Assembly (NCBI GenBank): GCA_023440865.1
Contig: JAEXRM010000016.1
Location: forward strand, 1-44,855
DNA from: Bacillota bacterium
GTDB taxonomy: Bacteria > Bacillota > Clostridia > DSM-8532
Length of the DNA stretch: 44,855 bases
Direction: 5' to 3'
Every line of letters begins with the position of its first letter. The stretch's first letter is position 1. Shown here one piece after another: positions 8,808 through 15,714 of this stretch. The position numbers and the translations under genes were made by a program. The notes under the pieces are model-generated. The model was not told where the DNA came from. It ran no database searches and was given only the letters and a program-made list of their open reading frames with translations.

Positions 8808-9208
8808 AGACCTCGCCCAGTGGCAGCCTGTGTCCGTATTACTATATGGGCGGCGAACTCCATCCGCTCAAGTATGGAAGCCAATTCGACCGGAAGGAGG
8901 AGCTTCTGGCCGTCATGAAGGCGGAAGAGGCGTTCATCCTGCAATCGCCGGGCCGGCACAACCGCAGGATCTGGGTGGACCTGTACGAAACCGTGCTCGA
9001 TGACGAGGTGATTGCGGCACTGGTCGACCACATTATCGCCATCGAACCCAAGATCCATCGGATCTGCCTCGTGGGATGCTCTGGTCAGGCGGAACGCAAG
9101 TTGCGCAAGCGCATGAGGTCGCTCGGCATGGAAATCGAAAAGGTGATCCGTTTTGATGCAGATCCCGAGCGAGCGAAGCAATGGCTGGTCGGGGCAGCCG
9201 AGTCTTGA
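8801..9208 (+). CDS. Conserved-looking hypothetical protein
   Basis: 135 residues; GAGGAGGG precedes the ATG. No family assigned with confidence. The sequence has an alternating strand/helix pattern: AFILQSPGR, RIWVDLYETVLDDEVIAALVDHII, HRICLVGCSGQAERKLRKRM, IEKVIRFDADPERAKQWLV. This recalls small STAS/SpoIIAA-like folds in which a segment like PERAKQWL closes the domain, but that is a resemblance only. It is translationally coupled to the iron-sulfur flavoprotein gene by a seven-base overlap, suggesting the two proteins act together. No signal peptide or membrane segment. Confidence 0.6.
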   Translation: MLKTSPSGSLCPYYYMGGELHPLKYGSQFDRKEELLAVMKAEEAFILQSPGRHNRRIWVDLYETVLDDEVIAALVDHIIAIEPKIHRICLVGCSGQAERKLRKRMRSLGMEIEKVIRFDADPERAKQWLVGAAES

Positions 9209-9260
9209 GAATGGGACATGTGCGAACCGTACATGGATTGCGGATTGAACAGGAGGTGCC

Positions 9261-10004
9261 ATGAGTCAGTCGGACATCCAGTCAAGAACGGGCACGGATG
9301 TTGGTTCCGGAAGGCCGATCGTCCATGTGCTGCTCCATGGCATGGTCAACGTGTTCCTGCTGGAGGGTGACGGCCTGGTTCTCGTGGACACGGGAACACC
9401 CGGCGGAAGCAGACGGATCCTGCGGGCGCTCGCAAAAAAGGGGATCGACCCCAAGAGGATCCGCCTCATCATCGCCACGCACAACCATGAGGACCACATC
9501 GGCGCGTTGCAGGCCATGCGTGCCGCAACCGGCGCAAAGGCCGCCATGAGCGCCATTGACCGGGACGTGATGGAAGGCCGCATGAAGGATGACATCAAGC
9601 CGCTGTCTCCGATTGCGAAGGCGATCTTCCGGCTCAGCGGGGCGGATCGCGACAAACCGGGAGATGCGGGAAATGCAAAAGCCCCCCTGCCGGCCATCGA
9701 CATTGCCTTCGACGGGCCGTTCGATCTGCGTCCCTTCGGCATAGCCGGCGACGTCCTGCCGACGCCGGGTCATACGAAAGGCAGCGTTTCCATTCTGCTC
9801 GAAGGCGGCAGCGTCCTCATCGGCGACAGCCTCATGGCCATGATGCCCTGGAGCAGGCCCGGCAGGCCCATGCTGGCCTGTGACCTCGGCATGGTTCGGA
9901 CAAGCATGCGCATGCTGCTTGACAAGGGGGCGACACGCTTTTATCTTTCCCACGGGAAGTCATTCGGACGGGAGGACATCGAGCAGGCACTGCGGATGCT
10001 GTAA
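9261..10004 (+). CDS. MBL-fold metallo-hydrolase
   Basis: 247 residues; AGGAGG seven bases before the ATG. Metal ligands of the metallo-beta-lactamase fold are visible: HNHEDH at residues 74-79 (the usual HxHxDH with Glu before Asp), His171 in PTPGHTKGS and Asp189 in LIGDSL, with a final LSHGKSF His. VNVFLLEGDGLVLVDTGTPG is the first strand pair. A helical insert at about 105-145 covers the active site. This general group includes glyoxalase-II-like thioesterases and lactonases; the substrate is not clear. It follows the flavoprotein operon after 52 bases and may share its transcript. Confidence 0.9.
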   Translation: MSQSDIQSRTGTDVGSGRPIVHVLLHGMVNVFLLEGDGLVLVDTGTPGGSRRILRALAKKGIDPKRIRLIIATHNHEDHIGALQAMRAATGAKAAMSAIDRDVMEGRMKDDIKPLSPIAKAIFRLSGADRDKPGDAGNAKAPLPAIDIAFDGPFDLRPFGIAGDVLPTPGHTKGSVSILLEGGSVLIGDSLMAMMPWSRPGRPMLACDLGMVRTSMRMLLDKGATRFYLSHGKSFGREDIEQALRML

Positions 10005-10101
10005 GCGGCATCCATGGAGGCAAGTGCGGCACGATGCGACAAATACAGCCGGAGAACCGTTACTGTATCGATGCATTGCCGTCAGTACGAAAGGAGCCCA
10101 T

Positions 10102-10431
10102 ATGGAAATTCGCGACATTCCCTTCGAAACCTTTGACCTGACTGCCATTCCGCCAACCACGCATGCGGGGCAGAAGGGATCCGCCCTCTGGCAGACAGTG
10201 GTGCGCGGCAATGTACGGATGCGGATCGTCACCTACACGCCGGGTTATCTGGCGGATCACTGGTGCGAGAAGGGCCATGCGGTGTACGTGTTGGAAGGGT
10301 CTTTCACGTCGGAGCTCAAGGACGGACGTGAAATGATGCTGACCGAGGGCATGGGGTACCTCGTGGCGGACGGGGCGGAGCCACACCGCAGCCATACGGA
10401 AGCGGGCGTCAAGCTGTTGATTGTGGACTGA
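10102..10431 (+). CDS. DHCW-motif cupin-fold protein
   Basis: 109 residues, start supported by AAGGAG five bases upstream. A single cupin barrel is visible: YTPGYLADHWCEKGHAVYVLEG (first cupin motif, with the DHWCEKGH signature from which the DHCW group takes its name), and GMGYLVADGAEPHRSHTEAG (second motif with the metal-binding His). Proteins of this group are short, cytoplasmic and uncharacterised; sugar or small-molecule binding is usual for the fold. It lies 20 bases upstream of the MerR gene and is probably cotranscribed with it. Confidence 0.88.
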   Translation: MEIRDIPFETFDLTAIPPTTHAGQKGSALWQTVVRGNVRMRIVTYTPGYLADHWCEKGHAVYVLEGSFTSELKDGREMMLTEGMGYLVADGAEPHRSHTEAGVKLLIVD

Positions 10432-10451
10432 CATCAAAACCAGGAGATCGC

Positions 10452-11357
10452 ATGGAACCGCAGCACCGCACATGGACCCCGAAAACCATGGCCGCCGCCC
10501 TCGGCATCCATCCGAACACCATCCGGATGTACGAGGACATCGGCTTGATCACCAAACCGGAACGCAAGCCGAACGGATACCGCGTGCTGACCGATGTGCA
10601 CCTGCTGCAGCTGCGCATGTGCCGCATCATCTTCGGCTGCCCGTACGCCAACCGGGCCATCCGCGGGGCCGGCACGCTGCTGCTCGAAGCGTCGGCACGG
10701 CTGGACTTGCCGCGGTGCCGCATGGCATCCACGGCATACCTCGAAGCCATTCGGCGGGAGATCGGACAGGCCGAGGAAACCCGCCGGGTGCTGACGGAAT
10801 GGTTGGCCGATGAATCGGCCCGGGTGCGGCAGGATGGTACGATCAGCCGCCTCGGGGCTGCGCGGCTGGTGGGCGTGACGGTCGAAACCATCCGCAACTG
10901 GGAGCGGAACGGCCTGTTGCCCGCCGCCGGCATCGGAAGCCGTTCGGAGCGGCTGTATCCGGCCGCGTCACTCGGCCGCATGCGCATCATCTACATGCTG
11001 CGTCGGACCGGCTACAGCATGCAGGCCATTCTGCGCTGCCTGAACGTGCTGGACGAGTCGAAGCACCCCCTGGGCGCCGAACACGCGCGCGCGCAGACCG
11101 CTGCCGGCGGCATGCGCTCCACCGACAGGATGCGTCTTCCCGGCAAAGCGGACGCTTCGGGTGCCGTGGCTTCCGTTGCTGGCGGCGAGGATTTGCGCTT
11201 GCGGATGCTGCATGCCCTCGAGATGCCCGAGGCACCCGAGGAACCGATGAGCTTCGTCATCATGGGCGATCACTGGCTCGATTCCCTGCGCGAGATGGAA
11301 GCCGACGCCCTGCGCCTGTTCCCGCTGGTGGACTCCCTGGAAGCGCTTGTGTCGTAG
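10452..11357 (+). CDS. MerR-family regulator with two HTH domains
   Basis: 301 residues; AGGAG five bases before the ATG. Residues about 7-60 form a first MerR winged helix (TPKTMAAALGIHPNTIRMYE, then GYRVLTDVHLLQLRM). Residues about 130-200 form a second (ISRLGAARLVGVTVETIRNW, then RLYPAASLGRMRIIYMLRR). MerR proteins normally have one HTH and dimerise to bind a dyad; two in one chain suggests one monomer can occupy both half-sites. A linker of about 70 residues separates them. The last 100 residues are low-complexity followed by a short effector-like end. It sits directly upstream of a three-gene ABC-2 exporter whose promoter has a long spacer, the usual MerR target, so it probably controls that exporter. 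Confidence 0.88.
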   Translation: MEPQHRTWTPKTMAAALGIHPNTIRMYEDIGLITKPERKPNGYRVLTDVHLLQLRMCRIIFGCPYANRAIRGAGTLLLEASARLDLPRCRMASTAYLEAIRREIGQAEETRRVLTEWLADESARVRQDGTISRLGAARLVGVTVETIRNWERNGLLPAAGIGSRSERLYPAASLGRMRIIYMLRRTGYSMQAILRCLNVLDESKHPLGAEHARAQTAAGGMRSTDRMRLPGKADASGAVASVAGGEDLRLRMLHALEMPEAPEEPMSFVIMGDHWLDSLREMEADALRLFPLVDSLEALVS

Positions 11358-11407
11358 AACTTGGCCGGAATCATGGATCAATACGGGAAAATCATGCAAC
11401 CTTCCAC

Positions 11408-11440
11408 TTGCACACCACCCCCGCATCCCCCTGATATGCT
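11408..11440 (+). promoter_or_regulatory. Candidate long-spacer promoter of the ABC-2 exporter operon
   Basis: TTGCAC (11408-11413) and TATGCT (11435-11440) are 21 bases apart; reading the -35 one base later as TGCACA gives 20. The -10 is preceded by TG at the extended position (TGATATGCT). Spacers of 19-20 bases are the hallmark of promoters activated by MerR-type regulators, and a MerR gene ends 50 bases upstream. No clear dyad is visible in the C-rich spacer. Confidence 0.45.
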
Positions 11441-11610
11441 GTTGCTGCAAAGCAAACAGCAGCCATAGACACGAACGTGGGTCTTTCGCCGCGACGCTGC
11501 GCCCGGAGAATCCGACATGCACATCCTGTGCAAGGGATTGTCACCGGGAGCGTGTTGCGGCGTGCAGCCGCGGACTTGCCGTCGCCTCGCTGGCGCAAAG
11601 GGGGATGCAC
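11441..11610 (+). other. Structured 5' leader of the ABC-2 exporter mRNA
   Basis: About 160 bases separate the candidate promoter from the ATPase start. They hold a bulged hairpin GCTGTTGCT/AGCAAACAGC (11438-11460, starting in the -10), a perfect hairpin TGCACA-TCC-TGTGCA (11518-11532), and a further GCGGC/GCCGC stem near 11555. AAGGGGG (11598-11604) is the ribosome binding site. I see no match to a riboswitch class I know and no convincing leader peptide. Confidence 0.35.
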
Positions 11611-12708
11611 ATGCCGGAACCAGCCATTCAAGTCGCGAATCTACAGAAATCGTATCAAATCCCGGTACGGGAGCCGGGTGTGGGGAATGCCCTGCGATCG
11701 CTGTTCCACCCGGTGCGGCAGGAGGTGCCGGCCGTGGCCGGCATCGACTTTGTCATCGGGCGGGGAGAGATGGTCGGCTTCATCGGACCGAACGGTGCAG
11801 GCAAGACGACCACCCTGAAGATGCTGTCCGGGCTGCTGGTGCCGACCGGCGGAACGGTCCGCGTGGAAGGGCATGAGCCGCATCGGCGCGACCCCGCGTG
11901 GCTCAAGTCCATCGCGCTGGTCATGGGCAACAAGACCCAGCTCAACCTCAGTCTCACGGTCATGGACTCCTTCGAGATCACCCGGGCGATCTACGGTGTT
12001 TCCGGCACGGCCTTCAAGCAACGGCTGGATGAGCTGGCGGCGCTGCTCGACATCGGGGAGCTGCTGCCCAAGATGGCCCGAAACCTTTCCCTGGGGGAAC
12101 GGGCCAAGTGCGAGTTCGCCAATGCCCTGCTCTACGAGCCCTCCGTGCTGTTCCTCGACGAACCGACCCTGGGGATGGACGTGTCCATCCAGATCCGCCT
12201 GCGGAGCTTCCTCAAGGAATACCAGCGCCAGCATGGCACGACCGTGCTGCTGACCAGCCACTACATGGCGGACATCACGTCGCTGTGCGAACGCACGCTG
12301 CTGATCCACGAGGGGAAGCTGATGTACGACGGACCACTGGAGGCATTGGCCCGCCGTCTGTCACCGTTCAAGCTCATCAAGGCGACCTTTCGGGAGGAGC
12401 CGGAGGGGCTGCTGCAGGCGGGCGACGCGATTACGGATGCATCAGATATGTCGGGCGAGCCCGGTGCGCCGGCCACATCGGGCGCGGCGGCAGTACCGGA
12501 GGCATTGGGCATGCCGGAATCGCCGGATGGCGCCGTGACGCTCGTCGAGCGGGACGGCCTGACGTATACGCTCCGGGTGCGGAACGACGCGGTGCCGGAA
12601 ACGACAGTCCGTCTCCTGGGCCGGTATGCGCCGCTCGATTTCACCATCGAGAATCCGCCGGTCGAGGCGGTCATCGACCAGGTGTATCGGGAGGGGGTGT
12701 CGGCATGA
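11611..12708 (+). CDS. ABC-2 exporter ATP-binding protein, COG4586-like
   Basis: 365 residues from ATG 11611; the in-frame ATG at 11605 is too close to the AAGGGGG site. Walker A GPNGAGKTT (59-67), Q-loop in MGNKTQLN (about 110), signature LSLGERA (159-165, a form typical of this subfamily in place of LSGGQ), Walker B VLFLDEP (179-185), and switch His in LLTSHYM. After about residue 265 comes a family-specific C-terminal domain carrying an unusual Ala/Pro/Gly/Ser insert (about 272-305). With the two permeases it makes the COG4586/4587/3694 type of ABC-2 exporter; some relatives export viologens, but the substrate here is unknown. The stop overlaps the permease start by four bases. Confidence 0.92.
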   Translation: MPEPAIQVANLQKSYQIPVREPGVGNALRSLFHPVRQEVPAVAGIDFVIGRGEMVGFIGPNGAGKTTTLKMLSGLLVPTGGTVRVEGHEPHRRDPAWLKSIALVMGNKTQLNLSLTVMDSFEITRAIYGVSGTAFKQRLDELAALLDIGELLPKMARNLSLGERAKCEFANALLYEPSVLFLDEPTLGMDVSIQIRLRSFLKEYQRQHGTTVLLTSHYMADITSLCERTLLIHEGKLMYDGPLEALARRLSPFKLIKATFREEPEGLLQAGDAITDASDMSGEPGAPATSGAAAVPEALGMPESPDGAVTLVERDGLTYTLRVRNDAVPETTVRLLGRYAPLDFTIENPPVEAVIDQVYREGVSA

Positions 12709-13604
12709 AAGAACGGGAGAACATTCATGTGAACGCGCATGCGAATGCGCGGGCGGCGGGTGGCGGTGACACGCGGGCAACGGACGGCATTCCGTACCGG
12801 CAAGCGCGAACATTGAACCTGCGCGGCGGTTGGGCGCTGATCCGGAAGAACCTGTTCAGCTTCACGGCCTCGCGGGGCTTTTTCTGGACCCTGGCGGTCG
12901 GCTGGATGATGGCGCCGCTGCTGTATCTGCTCGTCTGGCTCGCGGCGGCCGGGAACGAAGGCGTCAAAGGCTTTTCCCAGGCGGACTTCACGGCCTACTA
13001 CCTCATGCTGATGGTGCTCAACCAGCTCACTTACCCGGTGTCGCACTGGACGGTGGGCGACAACATCTTCGCGGGCACCTTCTCGCAATGGCTGCTGCGT
13101 CCGCTGCCGCCGGTGTATGAGGCGCTGGCGGGCGACCTGGCGACGAAGCTGGTGTGCGTGCCGTTTGTCACGGTGCTGGCGGTGGCGCTTGGGATCGGCT
13201 TCGGGAACGGGTTCCCGATTGTGGCCGTCCGCCTGCCTGTGTTCCTGCTGTCACTGGTGCTGGCGCAGGCGCTGCGGTTCCTGCTGGGGTATGCACTGGC
13301 GCTGCTGGCGCTGTTCGGCGGGCGCATCGAGTCCGTGCTGGATGTGCACAACACCCTGCTGTTCCTGTTTGCGGGTCAGATCGTGCCGACCGTGCTGCTG
13401 CCCGACGGGCTGCGGGCGGTTGTCGATGTGCTGCCGTACCGCTACATGCTCGGATTCCCGCTGGAAGTGCTGCTGGGCAAGGTGGATGACACGCAGGTCG
13501 CTTGGGGGCTTGCCGCAGCGGCCGCATGGACGGTGTTCGCCTGGGTGGCGCATCGGGTCGTGTGGCGGCTGGGATTGCGACGGTATGAGGCCGTGGGAGG
13601 TTGA
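12705..13604 (+). CDS. ABC-2 type exporter permease (first subunit)
   Basis: 299 residues, start overlapping the ATPase stop (ATGA) with a GAGGGGG site. A hydrophilic Ala/Asn/His-rich N-terminal tail of about 40 residues precedes the core; such a tail is longer than usual. About six membrane segments follow: FFWTLAVGWMMAPLLYLLVW (59-78), one near AYYLMLMVLNQLTYPV, one after LATKLVCVPFVTVLAVALGI, LPVFLLSLVLAQALRFLLGY, LLFLFAGQIVPTVLL and a final AAAAWTVFAWVAHRVVW. GTFSQWLLRPLPPVYEALA is the cytoplasmic loop typical of COG4587 permeases. Works in the membrane with the ATPase and the next gene. Confidence 0.9.
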   Translation: MKERENIHVNAHANARAAGGGDTRATDGIPYRQARTLNLRGGWALIRKNLFSFTASRGFFWTLAVGWMMAPLLYLLVWLAAAGNEGVKGFSQADFTAYYLMLMVLNQLTYPVSHWTVGDNIFAGTFSQWLLRPLPPVYEALAGDLATKLVCVPFVTVLAVALGIGFGNGFPIVAVRLPVFLLSLVLAQALRFLLGYALALLALFGGRIESVLDVHNTLLFLFAGQIVPTVLLPDGLRAVVDVLPYRYMLGFPLEVLLGKVDDTQVAWGLAAAAAWTVFAWVAHRVVWRLGLRRYEAVGG

Positions 13605-13605
13605 G

Positions 13606-14457
13606 ATGAATCAAGAAAAAACGATGCGCCACCGAGAGCCGGACGCCGCCTTCCGTCAGGGATGGAGGCGGAAACAGGCCCTGCTGCGACTGTTCATTCG
13701 CACGTCGGTGCTGAGGGAAACGGCGTTTCGCGGCAACCTGGCCGCCAAACTCGTCGACACGCTGATCGGACTGGCCGGCAGTCTGGGCGCCATCCTCATG
13801 CTGTTCTCCGCCCGCGATGCCTTCAATGGATGGGGGTTTCACGAGATGCTGTGCGTGACGGGACTGTTCCTGACACTGCAGGGGTTGCGGAGCGTGTTCC
13901 TGTCCCCCAGCCTGTCGCTGCTGGCCGGGATGGACGGGGAGCTGTGGGACGGAAGGTTCGACTACACGCTGCTCAAGCCGGTTCCCGTCCGGTTCCACAT
14001 CAGCGTTCGCCAGTGGTCGCCGCTGGCTGCGGTGGACGTGCTGCTGGGGCTGTGCGTGCTGGGGTACGCGGTTTCAGCGCTGGGGCTGGTCTGGGACCCA
14101 GGGCGCATGCTGCTGTTCCTGGTCATCCTGGGGTCGGGTCTGGTGCTGCTGTACGCCCTGATGCTGATGCTGGCGTCCTTCGCGTTCTGGTATCTGGGGA
14201 CGCCGCTGCTGTGGATCCTCGACAGCGTGATGGAGCTGGGACGTTACCCGGTCCGGCTGTATCCGCCGTTCTTCCGGCACCTGCTGATGTGGGTGCTTCC
14301 GGTGGGGCTGATGATCTCGTTGCCGGTTGAATGCCTCATGGGAAGGGCATCCGGCTGGGAGGTGCTGCTGGCGCCGGTTGTGGCGGCGGTCTTCTGTGCC
14401 GTCTCCGGCGTGTTCTTCCGGGAAAGCCTCAAACGGTATGCCAGCGCGACGAGCTGA
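13606..14457 (+). CDS. ABC-2 type exporter permease (second subunit)
   Basis: 283 residues; GGGAGG lies five bases before the ATG, and the start is two bases from the previous stop, so the three exporter genes form one coupled unit. Charged N-terminus, then about six membrane segments (LVDTLIGLAGSLGAILMLFS, MLCVTGLFLTLQGLRSVFLS, a pair at about 140-190, LLMWVLPVGLMISLPVECLM, and LLAPVVAAVFCAVSGVFF). The DGELWDGRFDYTLLKPVPVR loop, a conserved feature of COG3694 permeases, parallels the LLRPLP loop of its partner. The two permeases would form a heterodimeric channel. A strong inverted repeat follows the stop. Confidence 0.9.
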   Translation: MNQEKTMRHREPDAAFRQGWRRKQALLRLFIRTSVLRETAFRGNLAAKLVDTLIGLAGSLGAILMLFSARDAFNGWGFHEMLCVTGLFLTLQGLRSVFLSPSLSLLAGMDGELWDGRFDYTLLKPVPVRFHISVRQWSPLAAVDVLLGLCVLGYAVSALGLVWDPGRMLLFLVILGSGLVLLYALMLMLASFAFWYLGTPLLWILDSVMELGRYPVRLYPPFFRHLLMWVLPVGLMISLPVECLMGRASGWEVLLAPVVAAVFCAVSGVFFRESLKRYASATS

Positions 14458-14477
14458 GGGCGAGACCTGTGTTGCAT

Positions 14478-14535
14478 GAGCCGGTCCATGGCGCCGCCAT
14501 GCCTGCATGGCAAGTCCCTGGTGCCGGACCGGCTC
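14478..14535 (+). terminator. Branched inverted-repeat structure after the exporter operon
   Basis: GAGCCGGTCC (14478-14487) and GGACCGGCTC (14526-14535) are perfect complements and enclose two overlapping alternative hairpins: ATGGC/GCCAT at 14488-14500 and GCCATGC-CT-GCATGGC at 14496-14511. No T-tract follows, so it may be a 3' stabiliser or a Rho-type signal and not a classical terminator. Confidence 0.5.
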
Positions 14536-14614
14536 CGCTCACGGGCGGAACCGGCGGCACAATCGCTTGCCGCGCGGGTGATGGGTTGGGGGAACGGGAT
14601 GTGTTGGCTGCATC

Positions 14615-14663
14615 GGGGGTGGGTAAAAATCAACGGAGACCGATATCGGCAACATCCACCCCC
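14615..14663. promoter_or_regulatory. Nested inverted repeats upstream of the SRPBCC gene
   Basis: An outer pair GGGGGTGG (14615-14622)/CCACCCCC (14656-14663) encloses the perfect 10-base palindrome CCGATATCGG (14640-14649). The rest of the 270-base gap between 14457 and 14730 holds only the structure at 14478-14535 and no gene. The palindrome looks like a repressor operator or an RNA element. Genes of this type are often controlled by ArsR-family repressors, but none is in the window. Confidence 0.4.
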
Positions 14664-14729
14664 ACATGTGTGCATGAGTTGGCTGGTGCAGGGTCGGACA
14701 TGATGCCTGCGATGCAAAGGATGGTTCAT

Positions 14730-15605
14730 ATGGTTGAATTTTCAATGGACAAGATCATGAGGGTGTCGCGGGAGCGCGTGTGGGAAACCATCGTGGATCC
14801 CGACCGATACCGGAAGTGGGCGGACGCGTTTATTCCCGGCTCCGATTTCGACGGTGCCTGGACCGAGGGGAGCCCGATCCAATTCTATTCCCTGGATGAA
14901 CAGGGGCTGAGGCAGGGGCTGGTTTCGGTCATTGCGGAAAGCCGGTACCCCGAGTTCATTTCCATCCATACGGTCGGCCTGCTGCAGGATGGCGTCGCGG
15001 ATGTCGAGTCGCCGGATGCGCAGTTGTGGAAATCCGCCTATGAGAACTACACGCTGGAACCACTGGCGGAGGGGCACACCCGGTTTGTGCTGAACATGCG
15101 GGTGCCCGATGACGTTGTCGAGGAGTTCAAGCCCCTCTGGGCGCTGGCGTTGGACAAGATGGCCCTTTTGGCCGAGGCGGATGGCGAAGGTGCGTCCATG
15201 ATTTGCCTGCGTCAGGCGGTGCGCCGGTCCCCGGAGATCGTCTGGGCGTGTCTGACCGATCCCGACCACGTCCGGGGGTGGAATTTCGCCGACCCAAGCT
15301 GGCACTGCCCGTCCGCTGTGAACCAGGTTCAGCCCGGCGGCGAGTTTCATTACGAGATGGCGGCCGTTGACGGGTCCGCCCGCTTTGACTTTTGGGGCAC
15401 CTACCAGGTCGTGGAACCGCCGAAACGGCTCCACTTCGTGCTGGGGGACGGGCGTGCAGTGACACTCGACCTTCATCCGACGGCCGAGGGCGTGCTGGTG
15501 GAGGAACGGTTCCAGCCGGAGGGCGAGAATTCCCTGGACCTGCAGCGGCAGGGCTGGGGGGCGATCCTGGCGCACATGGCGTCGTATGCGGAGCAACTGC
15601 CCTGA
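14730..15605 (+). CDS. Double SRPBCC / AHSA1-like protein
   Basis: 291 residues from ATG 14730, chosen for spacing from AAAGGA (14716-14721); in-frame ATGs at 14700, 14703, 14712 and 14721 remain possible. The chain holds two copies of the SRPBCC (START-like) fold. The first opens VSRERVWETIVDPDRYRKW (about 11-29), the second RSPEIVWACLTDPDHVRGW (about 165-183). Both have the typical strand-helix start followed by a WxxGxPI or PGGEFHY segment; the second has the AHSA1-like FWGTYQVVEPPKRL and WGAILAHMASYAEQL end. The fold binds hydrophobic ligands in a cavity; function unknown. The gene is the last of the plus-strand run and faces the APC permease tail to tail. Confidence 0.87.
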   Translation: MVEFSMDKIMRVSRERVWETIVDPDRYRKWADAFIPGSDFDGAWTEGSPIQFYSLDEQGLRQGLVSVIAESRYPEFISIHTVGLLQDGVADVESPDAQLWKSAYENYTLEPLAEGHTRFVLNMRVPDDVVEEFKPLWALALDKMALLAEADGEGASMICLRQAVRRSPEIVWACLTDPDHVRGWNFADPSWHCPSAVNQVQPGGEFHYEMAAVDGSARFDFWGTYQVVEPPKRLHFVLGDGRAVTLDLHPTAEGVLVEERFQPEGENSLDLQRQGWGAILAHMASYAEQLP

Positions 15606-15661
15606 ACGGGTTCAGGAGGTTGCCGCGTTCAGCCGAAGCACCATGAGGAACTGCCGCGTTC

Positions 15662-15714
15662 CGCCCTGAATGCGTTCCGTGCGCCCTGAGGGCGCGCTGG
15701 TCGCATTCAGGGCG
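15662..15714. terminator. Nested bidirectional hairpin between convergent genes
   Basis: CGCCCTGAATGCG (15662-15674) and CGCATTCAGGGCG (15702-15714) are a perfect 13-base inverted repeat; inside lies a second hairpin GCGCCC-TGA-GGGCGC (15681-15695). The right arm contains the stop codon of the minus-strand permease gene. No T-tract on either side. It most likely terminates or caps transcripts from both directions. Confidence 0.65.

Noticed and set aside
11441..11610. Known riboswitch in the exporter leader
   Set aside because: Hairpins are present but I could not match conserved core sequences of guanidine, SAM or other classes from memory.
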